Counted from the first letter of the stretch, positions 44,844 through 53,933 are shown. The stretch is 64,000 nt of DNA from Paenibacillus sp. FSL A5-0031 (GCF_001956295.1 NZ_MRTD01000007.1:1-64000); one strand, 5' to 3'. Notes: generated by a model not told the origin, from the letters alone. Program-made: numbers and translations.

Positions 44844-45883
44844 AACAGCGATATGATCAATTGCGAAGCGAGGCATGGAGCTTGCCGCAGGGAAAACAGA
44901 AGCTTGCGGTGCTTGAGGAGGCTATTCGGATAGCCGATTTGCATATGACGAAGGAAGATTCCTATTACGCTCGCATGTCTTATTCCGAGGCAGCGCTTGA
45001 TTCGGGCTATGAAGAGCGATTTCTTGTTTCATTTACCTGGTGCTTAACTCAGTTTGAAAAAGATCCGGCTGCTTATTCGAGCTTCACCCTCATTTGGCAC
45101 TATAAATGGTTTGTTAATCAAATTTGGCGGTTTCCGCAATTTGGTACGGATCAAATCACTTCGATTTTTAATGATTTTAAGGCAAAATGCTTACAATACG
45201 GTCACAGCCTGCGCCCATATTATCAATGTCTTCATCGATACACGCTATCTCAAGGCGATCATGAGTCGGCTCAAGCAAACTATGAGCTTTGGCGCAAGAC
45301 GGCTAGAGATGGAATGTCTGATTGCAGCGCCTGTGAGCAAAATGGCTTTGGCTACTATCATTTTACAGTTGGCAGATATCGGCGAGGACTGCAAGCTATG
45401 AAGCCTATTATGGATGGTCGAATGACCTGCAAATCCATTCCGCAAAATACATACAGCCATCTGCTTCTCCCGCTCCTTGAGACGGAGCAAGCAGATGAAG
45501 CTGTAAAGATGGCAAAAAAAGGCGCGCGTTTGTTAAAGGGCCCTGGTTACTTAAGTGAATATGGGAGCTTCCTTGCTTATTACACAGCAACCGACATTCA
45601 TAAAGCCGCCAAATGGTTTGAACAAACCGTACAATATGCGCTGGATACGAAAGTAGGCTGGGATCGGTTGTTGTATATGATTTCAGCTAGAGCATTTCTA
45701 CAATTGTGGCATGCGAAAAACCGTCGGAGAAAGCTGAATGTCAGCAGCGATATTACGTATGAGATGATTGTAAAGGATACCGAACAATTAGCTGCTGCTT
45801 TTGATCAGAGAAACCAAAATCGTTATTGCACCGAGCTGCTCAAACAGAAGCTTAAACAAGTTCAAAAACTAAGCCATTTTTAA
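44840..45883 (+). CDS. TPR-like helical protein paired with the Hsp90-like ATPase
   Basis: 347 residues with no recognised family. It is all-helical by eye, with repeated helix pairs of TPR or SEL-like spacing: 'EEAIRIADLHMTKEDSYYAR', 'ESAQANYELWRKTARD', 'ADEAVKMAKKGARLLKG' and 'IHKAAKWFEQTVQYA'. A Cys-x-x-Cys in 'DCSACEQNG' is notable. The start overlaps the Hsp90-like stop (ATGA), implying translational coupling and joint action. In eukaryotes TPR proteins are Hsp90 co-chaperones; whether this one is a co-chaperone is inference. It has no signal peptide. Confidence 0.7.
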   Translation: MKQRYDQLRSEAWSLPQGKQKLAVLEEAIRIADLHMTKEDSYYARMSYSEAALDSGYEERFLVSFTWCLTQFEKDPAAYSSFTLIWHYKWFVNQIWRFPQFGTDQITSIFNDFKAKCLQYGHSLRPYYQCLHRYTLSQGDHESAQANYELWRKTARDGMSDCSACEQNGFGYYHFTVGRYRRGLQAMKPIMDGRMTCKSIPQNTYSHLLLPLLETEQADEAVKMAKKGARLLKGPGYLSEYGSFLAYYTATDIHKAAKWFEQTVQYALDTKVGWDRLLYMISARAFLQLWHAKNRRRKLNVSSDITYEMIVKDTEQLAAAFDQRNQNRYCTELLKQKLKQVQKLSHF

Positions 45884-45905
45884 TCCATGTGTTGACGTAT
45901 AGCAA

Positions 45906-46868
45906 ATGGAAGTGGTTCAATTGAACGATCGACAACAGAGAGGGCAGTGGCAGCTTATGTTTAAACAATTTATGAAAGCATCCAGGCTGAGCGTTCTTCC
46001 TGTTATGCTTATTCCCGTGGCGTTAGGTGCGCTGGGGGCTTTTGTGTGGAACGGCATTTTCAATCCTTTATTATTTATCATCACCATAGTTGGGGCAGGA
46101 ACAGCCCATTTATTTTCTAATATGATTAATGATTTATGGGATTATTACAACGGTACGGATACGGCCGCTCAATCGACGGAAGGGGTAATTGCAACCAACT
46201 CTGGCTATTTGACAAAAGGGACGTGGAGCATACGCACCTTTGCGACCGTAACATGGACATTATTTGGCATTGCAGCAATTTGCGGCATTATACTTAGTAT
46301 AACAAGCGGCTGGCCGGTGCTCGTATTTGGCGGGCTTGGGGCGTTAATTGCTTATTTCTATGTAGCTCCGCCGATCCAGTTCGGATACCGCGGCAAAGGC
46401 TACAGTGAAGTCGCGATCTTGATCTCCTTCGGCATACTGCCTGTCGTAGGCGCTTATTTTGTACAAACCTCAGAATTAGATTCTCGCGCATTTTGGCTAT
46501 CGCTCCCAATAGGACTTTTGACTACCCTAATATTGTTTAATCACCATTTCCTGCACTGGCAGGCTGATCGTCAAGCAGGGAAAAGAACATTAGTCGTCGT
46601 TTGGGGAGAAAAGAGAGCACTCGTTTTCTCGCGCGTTTTGCTTTTTCTCGCCTATATTTCGCTTATCCTATGCGTGGTCGTGGAAGCATTGCCTATTTAC
46701 GGGCTGCTGGCGCTGCCAACAGCAATACCTTTATATTTGGTATACGGCAGGTTATCATCAAATAATGTATCGACTGCATACGTGCCGCTTATGGGTGCCT
46801 CGCTGAAAGCAACGATGCGATGCGGAGTAATCTTAATCGTAGCCTTAATTATTCAAGGTCTTATTTAA
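45906..46868 (+). CDS. UbiA-family prenyltransferase (MenA-like)
   Basis: 320 residues with about nine membrane helices. The first aspartate motif is 'NMINDLWDYYNGTD' and the second region reads 'HHFLHWQADRQAGKRTLVV'. That position in MenA reads NNxRDxxxDxxxGKRT, so one Asp is replaced. These enzymes attach a polyprenyl chain to an aromatic acceptor, for example in menaquinone synthesis. The altered second motif makes the acceptor uncertain. The start is uncertain: ATG 45906 lacks a good ribosome binding site, while TTG 45921 and ATG 45957 are alternatives. Confidence 0.78.
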   Translation: MEVVQLNDRQQRGQWQLMFKQFMKASRLSVLPVMLIPVALGALGAFVWNGIFNPLLFIITIVGAGTAHLFSNMINDLWDYYNGTDTAAQSTEGVIATNSGYLTKGTWSIRTFATVTWTLFGIAAICGIILSITSGWPVLVFGGLGALIAYFYVAPPIQFGYRGKGYSEVAILISFGILPVVGAYFVQTSELDSRAFWLSLPIGLLTTLILFNHHFLHWQADRQAGKRTLVVVWGEKRALVFSRVLLFLAYISLILCVVVEALPIYGLLALPTAIPLYLVYGRLSSNNVSTAYVPLMGASLKATMRCGVILIVALIIQGLI

Positions 46869-46897
46869 AACATACAACTTAGAAAGAGGTCATGGAT

Positions 46898-47626
46898 ATG
46901 GAGAAACAATGGACTTTAGGAGATTTCCATACGATTCTAAATGAAGGGGAAGTATGGAAAATCGGCGGTTTTCCGCTGCAAGACGGAACCTTCTGGCAGT
47001 ACCGGGAGCCTAATGCGGTTGTCATTGTTCGCAATGGACTGCTGTATGTAAGAGCACCGCTTAGCCGCTCGAACGATCAAATTCAAATACTGGATAATGC
47101 TAAGCATATGTATTATTCTGCTGAACCTGTTCTTGTACCTGAATCCGGTGAGATTAGCTTTGAGCTGCAAATTCGCGCACGTTCGCAAAATACAGCGCCT
47201 GATGATCTTTATGATGGTTTCGTCTCGTTGAATCTGCTCGATTTCACGACGGGCGGTGCGCTCGACTTTTTTGCCGGAAATGACAAATATGCAAGTGTAT
47301 ATGCCGTTCTTCCTTTTCCGGGAGTAAAGGTGCCGGAGACGGATAAAACGAGATATTTCTGTGTGTTTAAGGAAGACACAAACTTTGCGGCGCGCGAATT
47401 TAATACGTACAAAATTACGTACAATCGCACCAATGATGAAGTCGTATTTTTTGTGAATGGCCAAGAAGTGCGAAGAGAACGTGATGTTCCGGTTAAATTT
47501 AACCAATTTATCGTTGCGCTAGGCATTATGACGGAAAAGGATTTGTCGCCGGAGGGCAGCGTGTCGGTGCACGGACAGACTGTTATTGGAGAATGGTCTC
47601 CCATTACAATAGAAATCAAAGAGTAA
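46898..47626 (+). CDS. DUF6081-like protein (concanavalin-type beta-sandwich)
   Basis: 242 residues, soluble, of unknown function. It opens QWTLGDFHTILNEGEVWKIG and has the glucanase/lectin-like pattern 'YDGFVSLNLLDFTTGGALDF' and 'REFNTYKITYNRTNDEVVFF', as seen in carbohydrate-binding beta-sandwiches. No catalytic motif of a glycosidase is visible and there is no signal peptide. AAAGAGGT lies seven bases before ATG 46898; ATG 46892 is too close to it. The family name is a recall and needs a domain search. Confidence 0.6.
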   Translation: MEKQWTLGDFHTILNEGEVWKIGGFPLQDGTFWQYREPNAVVIVRNGLLYVRAPLSRSNDQIQILDNAKHMYYSAEPVLVPESGEISFELQIRARSQNTAPDDLYDGFVSLNLLDFTTGGALDFFAGNDKYASVYAVLPFPGVKVPETDKTRYFCVFKEDTNFAAREFNTYKITYNRTNDEVVFFVNGQEVRRERDVPVKFNQFIVALGIMTEKDLSPEGSVSVHGQTVIGEWSPITIEIKE

Positions 47627-47649
47627 AGTTGTTATGAAGGAGCTGCGTT

Positions 47650-49053
47650 ATGCTATTCGTTCTTATTGCTTTGTGGGCTATTGCAGCCATTATATGGCTC
47701 TCCGATCGGCGAGCATCCGTTAATCATTGGTTAGGCGCTGTGGCGTTTAGCGGAGGAGCTGGTGCGCTTGCTGCCGTGCTTGACCTGCAATGGCTGCCAG
47801 CAGCAGCGGAAGCAGGAATGAATCAAGTAGCGCAGCAGCTTCTTTATCGCTTGCAAGCGTTCTCCTCGTTGACCTCCTACTACGGATTGCCGTATTCCTT
47901 TGCATTGTTTGCTATAGCGTACAAACCAGTACGGCTTCCAAAACGGCTGCAGCAGCTTATGCCCTTTTTACTGTTAATTCCGATTGTTTTATGTGTTTTG
48001 TTTACGCCATTTTATAATACGATGTATCCCATCTCGTTCAAGATTGTTGTATGGTGGGCGGTTCCTTATATTATGTACGGGGCGATTCAGGTACTGCTCA
48101 AGCGGCAGCTGCATGCCTCTTTTTCTCGCACACACTGGATAATATGTTCAACCGTGCTGCCGCCGGTTATGTTCTGTATGGTCATGAATTACGTATTTCC
48201 GAGCTTCGGCATGCTGCGGATGTGGGTTTATAATACATGGATCATTGGATTAGCCGTAACTGTATTTGTTATTGCATTATTCACCTATGGTTTCATGGGT
48301 GTGCGGGTGAAGATCGATCGCCGCAGATACGATTCTACGTTAAGAGCAGTCACCTCAGGAACTGCCATTCTTAATCATGCGATCAAAAACGATGCAGGAA
48401 AAATGCGGCTTTTCTCGGAGAAGATGAAAGCTTATGCCATCGAAACCGATCAACAAGAGCTGCTGGCGGATGTTGAAACGGTGCTGAACGCTTCTCGCCA
48501 TATGCAGGAGATGCTGCAACGGGTTCATCGTCGAACAGAGGATTTGGTGCTCCGTGTTGAAGTGACCGACATTGCAGCGCTTATCGAGAAGACGATGAAA
48601 GGATACGCCCAGAGCCTTGGCAACATCAAGCTGCAAAGCGTGTTAAACGAAGGCTGGAGCTGCCGCATCGACCCCGCGCAGGTAAGCGAGGCTTTAGGCA
48701 ATATAATAGCCAACGCTTTGGAGGCCATGCAAGATAAAGGCGAACTGTCTATCCTGTTAAGCGAGACCAAAAGAGAACTTATAATTGAGGTTAGAGACAC
48801 GGGCCTTGGCATGGATAAGAGTGAGATAACGAAGGTAATGGAGCCGTTCTATACGACCAAAAGCGGCAGTGACACTAATTTTGGGCTCGGACTGCCCTAT
48901 GCGTACCATGTGATGCGCAAGCATAAAGGAATGCTTGGCTTGCGAAGCGTGCCGGGCGTTGGAACCTCTGTCTACATGACTTTTCCGAAACGGAATGTTC
49001 AAGCTACAAAAATAGATTTACATGTTACGCAGAGGAGGGAAGCAAATGGATAA
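47650..49053 (+). CDS. membrane sensor histidine kinase
   Basis: 467 residues. The first 220 carry about seven membrane helices and no large extracellular domain. The phospho-acceptor His is in 'ILNHAIKNDAGKMRLF', and the ATP-binding boxes read 'EALGNIIANALEAMQDKG', VRDTGLGMD, 'MEPFYTTKSG' and NFGLGLPYAY. The multi-helix sensor suggests a membrane or small-ligand signal. Its last eight bases overlap the response regulator start, so the two are coupled. Confidence 0.9.
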   Translation: MLFVLIALWAIAAIIWLSDRRASVNHWLGAVAFSGGAGALAAVLDLQWLPAAAEAGMNQVAQQLLYRLQAFSSLTSYYGLPYSFALFAIAYKPVRLPKRLQQLMPFLLLIPIVLCVLFTPFYNTMYPISFKIVVWWAVPYIMYGAIQVLLKRQLHASFSRTHWIICSTVLPPVMFCMVMNYVFPSFGMLRMWVYNTWIIGLAVTVFVIALFTYGFMGVRVKIDRRRYDSTLRAVTSGTAILNHAIKNDAGKMRLFSEKMKAYAIETDQQELLADVETVLNASRHMQEMLQRVHRRTEDLVLRVEVTDIAALIEKTMKGYAQSLGNIKLQSVLNEGWSCRIDPAQVSEALGNIIANALEAMQDKGELSILLSETKRELIIEVRDTGLGMDKSEITKVMEPFYTTKSGSDTNFGLGLPYAYHVMRKHKGMLGLRSVPGVGTSVYMTFPKRNVQATKIDLHVTQRREANG

Positions 49054-49744
49054 AATCAAGGTATGGATCGTCGAGGATGATCGTGATTGGCTGCGCGGCC
49101 TTGTCGCTTATTTAAACAAGGAGCAAGATATTGAAGTAGTTTGGACTGCCAGCAGGGCTGACGATGTAAGACAAGCGCTTATGGAAGGGATGCAGCAGTC
49201 TGTGCCTGCTGATGTGGTGCTGATGGATATCATGCTTGACGGAAGGCCCGAAGGCGTTCTGCTCGCTGAGGAGGCGGCAATAGCTACCGGAGCAAGGGTC
49301 ATCATGCTTACGTCAATGGAGGAGAAGGAGCTTATCTTTCGATCGTTCCAAGCGGGAGCTATCGATTACCAAATCAAATCTGATTTTGAAAGCTTGCCTG
49401 AAGCTGTACGCTCGGCATACCGGAGCCAATCCCCCATCAATGCGGCTGTAGCAGAACGGATGCGCGAGGAATTCCGCCGACTGAAGCAGATGGAGCGCGA
49501 GTTCGAGGCGAAGAAGCTCGGTGATCTCATTACGCCGTCTGAGCTTCAGCTGCTTGATTTAATTGATCAAGGATATACCCAGCCGCAGATTGCCGACAAG
49601 CTGGTTGTATCAATTCGTACCGTCAAAAACCATGTTAATCATATATTAAAAAAGCTGAATTTAAGCGGGTCGCGCGAAGCAGCAAATAAAGCCAAAGAGA
49701 TGGGCTTATTTCATAAGAAAAAGGACGAGGATAGTACCATGTAA
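49046..49744 (+). CDS. NarL/LuxR-type response regulator
   Basis: 232 residues. The receiver domain has EDD at the N-terminus and the phospho-acceptor Asp in 'ADVVLMDIMLDGR'. The C-terminal helix-turn-helix reads 'LIDQGYTQPQIADKLVVSIR' with TVKNHVNHILKKLNL. GAGGAGGGA is just before ATG 49046; an in-frame ATG at 49022 is rejected. It forms a two-component pair with the preceding kinase. Its stop lies inside a terminator hairpin. Confidence 0.92.
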   Translation: MDKIKVWIVEDDRDWLRGLVAYLNKEQDIEVVWTASRADDVRQALMEGMQQSVPADVVLMDIMLDGRPEGVLLAEEAAIATGARVIMLTSMEEKELIFRSFQAGAIDYQIKSDFESLPEAVRSAYRSQSPINAAVAERMREEFRRLKQMEREFEAKKLGDLITPSELQLLDLIDQGYTQPQIADKLVVSIRTVKNHVNHILKKLNLSGSREAANKAKEMGLFHKKKDEDSTM

Positions 49745-49763
49745 AGTTGGTACTATTTTTTTT
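49731..49763 (+). terminator. terminator overlapping the response-regulator stop
   Basis: The stem ATAGTACC / GGTACTAT spans the stop codon and is followed by seven or more T. Confidence 0.8.
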
Positions 49764-49827
49764 ATGTCATTTTTTACAAAATAGATAGTAGAAGAACGCT
49801 TACATCAACAGATTGGAGGCATAACCG

Positions 49828-50538
49828 ATGGATTTTGAAATGTTCTCGGCTGCTCATTTTGGGGCATTGGCCATTCTCGTTGCAGCCATTATCTGTATTA
49901 TCGTTTTCCGGAAGCGAATGAGAGTGCCGAGAATAAATAGGATGGTACGAATCGGGCTGGCTATTTTGCTAATATGCTGCGAGGTCTCGCTTCAGCTATC
50001 TTATATCCGCAATGATAATTGGGGAGTAGGCTCGCTGCCATTTCAGCTTTGCAGCTTAATGCTTTTGGTTAGCGCGGTCGTATTGCTTTGGAATCCAAAA
50101 AGTCTGTATGATGCTTTATTTTTTCTTGGAAGCATGGGGGCGCTGCAGGCGCTGTTAACCCCCAATTTAGACGAAGCGTTTCCGCATTTTCGTTTTTTTC
50201 AATTTTTCATTGCACATATAGGGATCGTTAGCGCAGCGCTATTTATCGTCGTAGTAGAACGCTATCGACCGACTTTCTCTTCCGTAGTGAAGGCTCAACT
50301 TTGGCTGCATGTATTCGCTATTCCGGCTGCGATTACGAACGTGGCATCGGGTAAAACAAACTTTATGTTTTTAGCTGAAAAACCGGGTACAGCCTCATTG
50401 CTTGATATGCTGGGGCCATGGCCATGGTATTTGCTGCAGCTGGAGCTTATTGCATTTGTTATATTTTTGCTGCTATATGCCGCTGTAAGGCTGCTCGATC
50501 GCCTAATATTCGTTAAACCAAGCAGCTCTGCTCAGTAA
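49828..50538 (+). CDS. YwaF/TIGR02206 family integral membrane protein
   Basis: 236 residues with about six or seven membrane helices. It resembles B. subtilis YwaF: the segments 'DNWGVGSLPFQLCSLMLLV' and 'FPHFRFFQFFIAHIGIVSA' contain the conserved polar residues of the family. The biochemical role is unknown. TTGGAGGC precedes the ATG at good spacing. It is followed after 42 bases by another membrane protein gene of DUF2339 type. Confidence 0.85.
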   Translation: MDFEMFSAAHFGALAILVAAIICIIVFRKRMRVPRINRMVRIGLAILLICCEVSLQLSYIRNDNWGVGSLPFQLCSLMLLVSAVVLLWNPKSLYDALFFLGSMGALQALLTPNLDEAFPHFRFFQFFIAHIGIVSAALFIVVVERYRPTFSSVVKAQLWLHVFAIPAAITNVASGKTNFMFLAEKPGTASLLDMLGPWPWYLLQLELIAFVIFLLLYAAVRLLDRLIFVKPSSSAQ

Positions 50539-50580
50539 CATCATGAATGAATTTATTATTAACAGAGAGAAGGTGGGAAA

Positions 50581-51177
50581 GTGAAAGAGATGCAGGAAAT
50601 GGTGAATAGACACTGGACTTCACTGCTTGGGGTATTGTTCGTAATGGCTGCTTTTATTACGTTGTTCAAATATTCGATAGTTCAAGGCTGGATTACAGAG
50701 TCGATGAAAATTGGCTTTGGTATGCTATGCGGAGCGGGTGTAGGCGCAGCCGGCTTGAAGCTAGCTAGCCGGCTGCCGCGCAATCCGATTGGTGAAATCT
50801 TGATTGGCATGGCGGCTTGCATTTTGTATGCGACGTTTTCTTTTGCGGGAATTTTTTACCGGCTGTGGGACCCAATGACCGTCTTGCTTGGAATGAGTGC
50901 AGTAACCATTGGAATATCCGTTTATGCGTATAAGTTTATGTCTCGGCTGCTAATGAATATAGCGATGCTGGGTGGTTTATTATCTCCGCTGCTTATGAGG
51001 CCGGAAACAGATCAAGTATTTGCTTTATTTCTTTATCTGCTCGTATTGAATGTTGCATTCCTATTTCTCAGCATCTCGCGCAATTGGCATGAGCTTCGGT
51101 TTATCAGCTTCATCGGGTCATGGCTGATGTATATCGTATATTTCATTCATTATAATCCATCGACTGAAGGCTTTTGA
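50581..51177 (+). CDS. DUF2339-like membrane protein, N-terminal part (frameshifted gene)
   Basis: 198 residues with about six membrane helices, beginning at GTG 50581 after AGAAGGTGGG. It ends at an early TGA (51175-51177) after PSTEGF. The next open frame continues the same protein family without a gap: one extra T in the CTTTTG run at 51171-51176 would join them as EGF-LSMPFRYA. The N- and C-parts together resemble a normal DUF2339 protein of about 535 residues. This is either a true frameshift (decayed or slippery) or a one-base sequencing deletion. Confidence 0.65.
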   Translation: MKEMQEMVNRHWTSLLGVLFVMAAFITLFKYSIVQGWITESMKIGFGMLCGAGVGAAGLKLASRLPRNPIGEILIGMAACILYATFSFAGIFYRLWDPMTVLLGMSAVTIGISVYAYKFMSRLLMNIAMLGGLLSPLLMRPETDQVFALFLYLLVLNVAFLFLSISRNWHELRFISFIGSWLMYIVYFIHYNPSTEGF

Positions 51178-52193
51178 GTATGCCGTTTCGATATGCGCTC
51201 GCAGCTTTTCTCTTTTATACAATCGGACTGATGGTCTCTTCTTGGAGCAATAAGTTATCCTTTGAGGGCATCGATTTGTATATGAACGCGATAAATGGCA
51301 TTTTATTTGGATTTTGGGCACTATTTATTTTGAACGGTGAAGTGGCTTATGGGTACATACTCTCTTTTATCGGAATCGTTTATTTAATCGGTGGTTTCGT
51401 TATTTATTTGCTAACAAACAAGATTACGCCATCCTCAGGAGTGTTCTTTCTTGGCGGTTTGCTATTGATTCTCGTGTCGGTAAGCAGCATTGGCGGCGGG
51501 TATGAGTCAAAGCCTTTAATTACGGTGCTGCTATGGGGCTGCATAGCTGCGATAGCAGCAGCAATCGGCTATAGTAAGCGCTGGAACCTGCTGAGCATCG
51601 CCTCGCTCGCTATCTGGTTTGTGGTCGGATGTTATTGGTACGTAGTCACTTGGGACACTCCTCGCGGCGAATGGTTTGGGAGGTACATCCCGTTTCTGAA
51701 TTGGGGGGCCATTGCATGGATGGTGCTGGCTGCTCTGGGTTTCTTCTTTTCTAGAAAGCTTGTCATTCCCCAGCTCACTGATCAAGCGAATCGGATGCTT
51801 GCTCGTGTGTATGCGCTGTTATCCCATCTCATCGTTGGCGGATTGCTGACAAGGCAAATTGAAAATATTTTCACAGAATATATGTATGATTCCGCTTCAA
51901 GTTATTTAGGTTTAGCTTTGTCTGTTTCTTGGGGCTGCTATGCATTGCTGCTAATTTTGTGGGGGGCTTATTATCGCGAGCTGCTGTTTCGTGCATTCGG
52001 TTCTGCGGTTCTTGTTATCGTTGCGATTAAGGCGATACTTATGGATTTAAGCGGGCAAGAGGCACTTTACAAGGTAGGTGTACTGTTAATATTAGGAGCC
52101 ATTTCGTTTTTTATTACGTGGATAAATAGCAAATGGCGTGTAAAGAATGGAGAAATTAATGGCAAAGGTGAAGAGGCTGTCACTGAATCATAA
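51174..52193 (+). CDS. DUF2339-like membrane protein, C-terminal part
   Basis: 339 residues in another reading frame from TTG 51174 (or ATG 51180), overlapping the N-terminal part by four bases. About nine membrane helices continue the DUF2339 pattern, and its start has no ribosome binding site of its own. DUF2339 proteins are multi-helix membrane proteins of unknown function. If the N-terminal part is not joined to it, translation would depend on coupling at TTGA. Confidence 0.65.
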   Translation: MSMPFRYALAAFLFYTIGLMVSSWSNKLSFEGIDLYMNAINGILFGFWALFILNGEVAYGYILSFIGIVYLIGGFVIYLLTNKITPSSGVFFLGGLLLILVSVSSIGGGYESKPLITVLLWGCIAAIAAAIGYSKRWNLLSIASLAIWFVVGCYWYVVTWDTPRGEWFGRYIPFLNWGAIAWMVLAALGFFFSRKLVIPQLTDQANRMLARVYALLSHLIVGGLLTRQIENIFTEYMYDSASSYLGLALSVSWGCYALLLILWGAYYRELLFRAFGSAVLVIVAIKAILMDLSGQEALYKVGVLLILGAISFFITWINSKWRVKNGEINGKGEEAVTES

Positions 52194-52228
52194 TTAAGAA
52201 CGCAGGGGGAATAATGAACCTGTTGGTC

Positions 52229-52273
52229 TTGACAAGTGCACTCCAATACAATAAAGTTACTTACGTAAAGTAA
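52229..52273 (+). promoter_or_regulatory. nitroreductase promoter with YodB-like operator
   Basis: TTGACA at 52229-52234 and TAAAGT at 52252-52257 are 17 bp apart. The operator-like TTACT-N7-AGTAA (52257-52273) directly follows the -10 box and matches the TACT-N7-AGTA pattern bound by B. subtilis YodB, a redox-sensing DUF24/HxlR regulator of nitroreductase and azoreductase genes. Confidence 0.7.
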
Positions 52274-52364
52274 TTAAATTTATTTGGATTTGTAACTGCC
52301 TTTTAAGGCGGATACTTAGTTCACAGATGGAAGACACACAACATGTGAGAGGCAGGAGAAAAAA

Positions 52365-52967
52365 ATGACATCACAAGCTTTTTTGGACGCAGTAAGTAAA
52401 AGACGCTCGATCTACGGTATTAGCAAGGAGGCCGTTATCTCCGATGACAAAATTGTTGAATTGGTACATGAAGCGGTTAAACATACTCCATCATCATTTA
52501 ATTCACAAAGCACTCGTGTAGTTGTATTGCTTGGTGAAAATCATGATAAATTGTGGGATATTACGACGAATACGCTTCGCAATATGATTGCAGCTGATCA
52601 ATTCGAGGCAACTGAGCAAAAAATGGGCGCTTTCAAAAGCGGATACGGTACCGTATTGTTTTTTGAAGATAAACAAGTCGTTGACGGCTTGATGGCCAAC
52701 TTCCCAGCATATGCTCACAACTTCCCGATCTGGTCGCAGCATACTTCAGGCATGCATCAATTTGTAATATGGACGGCGCTTGAGAATGAAGGTTTCGGCG
52801 CTTCGCTTCAGCACTACAATCCACTTATTGATGAAGAAGTAAAAACGACATGGTCATTGCCGGATTCTTGGCAGCTGGTTGCTCAAATGCCATTTGGCAA
52901 ACCAACAGCAGCTCCAGGCGAAAAATCGTATCAACCGATCGATGAGCGTGTGAAAGTATTTAAATAA
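52365..52967 (+). CDS. nitroreductase family protein (YodC/HBN1-like)
   Basis: 200 residues of the FMN-dependent nitroreductase fold: 'VSKRRSIYGI' at the flavin-binding N-terminus, 'VKHTPSSFNSQSTRVVVL' and the C-terminal 'MPFGKPTAAPGEKSYQPID'. These enzymes reduce quinones, nitroaromatics or similar electrophiles with NAD(P)H. GGCAGGAG precedes the ATG. A YodB-like operator sits at its promoter, so it is likely induced by electrophile stress. The regulator gene is not in the window. A strong terminator follows. Confidence 0.88.
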   Translation: MTSQAFLDAVSKRRSIYGISKEAVISDDKIVELVHEAVKHTPSSFNSQSTRVVVLLGENHDKLWDITTNTLRNMIAADQFEATEQKMGAFKSGYGTVLFFEDKQVVDGLMANFPAYAHNFPIWSQHTSGMHQFVIWTALENEGFGASLQHYNPLIDEEVKTTWSLPDSWQLVAQMPFGKPTAAPGEKSYQPIDERVKVFK

Positions 52968-52995
52968 GCACTATTTTATATATTAGCTTTGAGCC

Positions 52996-53031
52996 AAAGA
53001 TCGTTCCTATTTATAGGGACGATCTTTTTTT
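52996..53031 (+). terminator. terminator after the nitroreductase
   Basis: A 12-bp stem AAAGATCGTTCC / GGGACGATCTTT (one G-T pair), loop TATTTATA and a T run. Confidence 0.88.
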
Positions 53032-53198
53032 ATGCCGTATGGACGCCTATTTGGCAGAATCCCAGAAAGCAGCTGCCGCTTGCAGAGGATGGGCATGTGA
53101 AATATTTGGAGTGTCAAACGATAAAACAGGCAATGCCGCTCATTGAAAGGATTCATGAGGAGGAACTGGCTGTTTGCTCTAAAAACATGTACAATTAA
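53032..53198 (+). pseudogene. small gene remnant
   Basis: After the terminator the plus strand reads a protein-like frame (WTPIWQNPRKQLPLAEDG, then 'ECQTIKQAMPLIERIHEEEL') to a stop at 53196-53198. Upstream sequence in the same frame is the terminator stem itself, and no ribosome binding site or proper start is seen, so it looks like the 3' end of a lost gene. The family was not recognised. Confidence 0.3.
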
Positions 53199-53258
53199 AA
53201 CCGATATACTTAAAGTACACGTAACAAACTTACATAATGATTCAGCTAGGAGGATATG

Positions 53259-53933
53259 ATGAGTATTGACCCTCGAATAATCAAAACATTATTGCAGCTT
53301 CAGCTTTCACCAAATGTAAATTTACAAGCAGCTACTAATCCGTTGCAAGCGACAACAGGCGATGGCTCGGCATCCTTATTTGATACTCTTTTATCCCAAT
53401 ATATGACCGATACTTCTTCTGAAAATAATGCATTGGCACAAGTCATGCCAACAGATGCGCTCGCGCAGCTGAGTTCACTTAGCGGCATGCCTAATCTGTC
53501 GTTTAGCAGTCAAGGCGTGTCTAACAGCTCTCCATCTGCTTATGACGAGCTTATTCAACAGGCTTCAGCCAAATATGGCGTAGATTCTTCATTAATTCAA
53601 GCGGTAATTAAAACCGAATCCGGCTTTAACGCAGATGCACAGTCAGGTTCAGGCGCTAAGGGCCTGATGCAGCTAATGGATGGAACAGCAAGAGGTCTAG
53701 GCGTTAGCAACTCCTTTGATCCCGCGCAAAACATTGATGGCGGAACTAAATATTTATCGATGCTGCTAAACAAGTATAATGGACATGAGCAGGTTGCTCT
53801 GGCTGCATACAATGCAGGACCGGGCCGAGTGGACCGTGCAGGAATAAAAACGAACGAGCAGCTAATAGAAAATCTTGAAGCGTTGCCAGAAGAGACGCAG
53901 CGCTATGTTGCCAAGGTGCTTCAGGCCAAGTAG
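53259..53933 (+). CDS. lytic transglycosylase (SLT domain) protein
   Basis: 224 residues. A low-complexity N-terminal half of about 90 residues leads to a transglycosylase SLT domain: '[20 protein letters not shown]' with the catalytic Glu in KTESGF, '[18 protein letters not shown]' and '[18 protein letters not shown]'. These cleave peptidoglycan between MurNAc and GlcNAc. No clear signal peptide is visible, as in Bacillus YjbJ-type relatives, so export is uncertain. AGGAGG lies five bases before ATG 53259. Confidence 0.88.
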   Translation: MSIDPRIIKTLLQLQLSPNVNLQAATNPLQATTGDGSASLFDTLLSQYMTDTSSENNALAQVMPTDALAQLSSLSGMPNLSFSSQGVSNSSPSAYDELIQQASAKYGVDSSLIQAVIKTESGFNADAQSGSGAKGLMQLMDGTARGLGVSNSFDPAQNIDGGTKYLSMLLNKYNGHEQVALAAYNAGPGRVDRAGIKTNEQLIENLEALPEETQRYVAKVLQAK

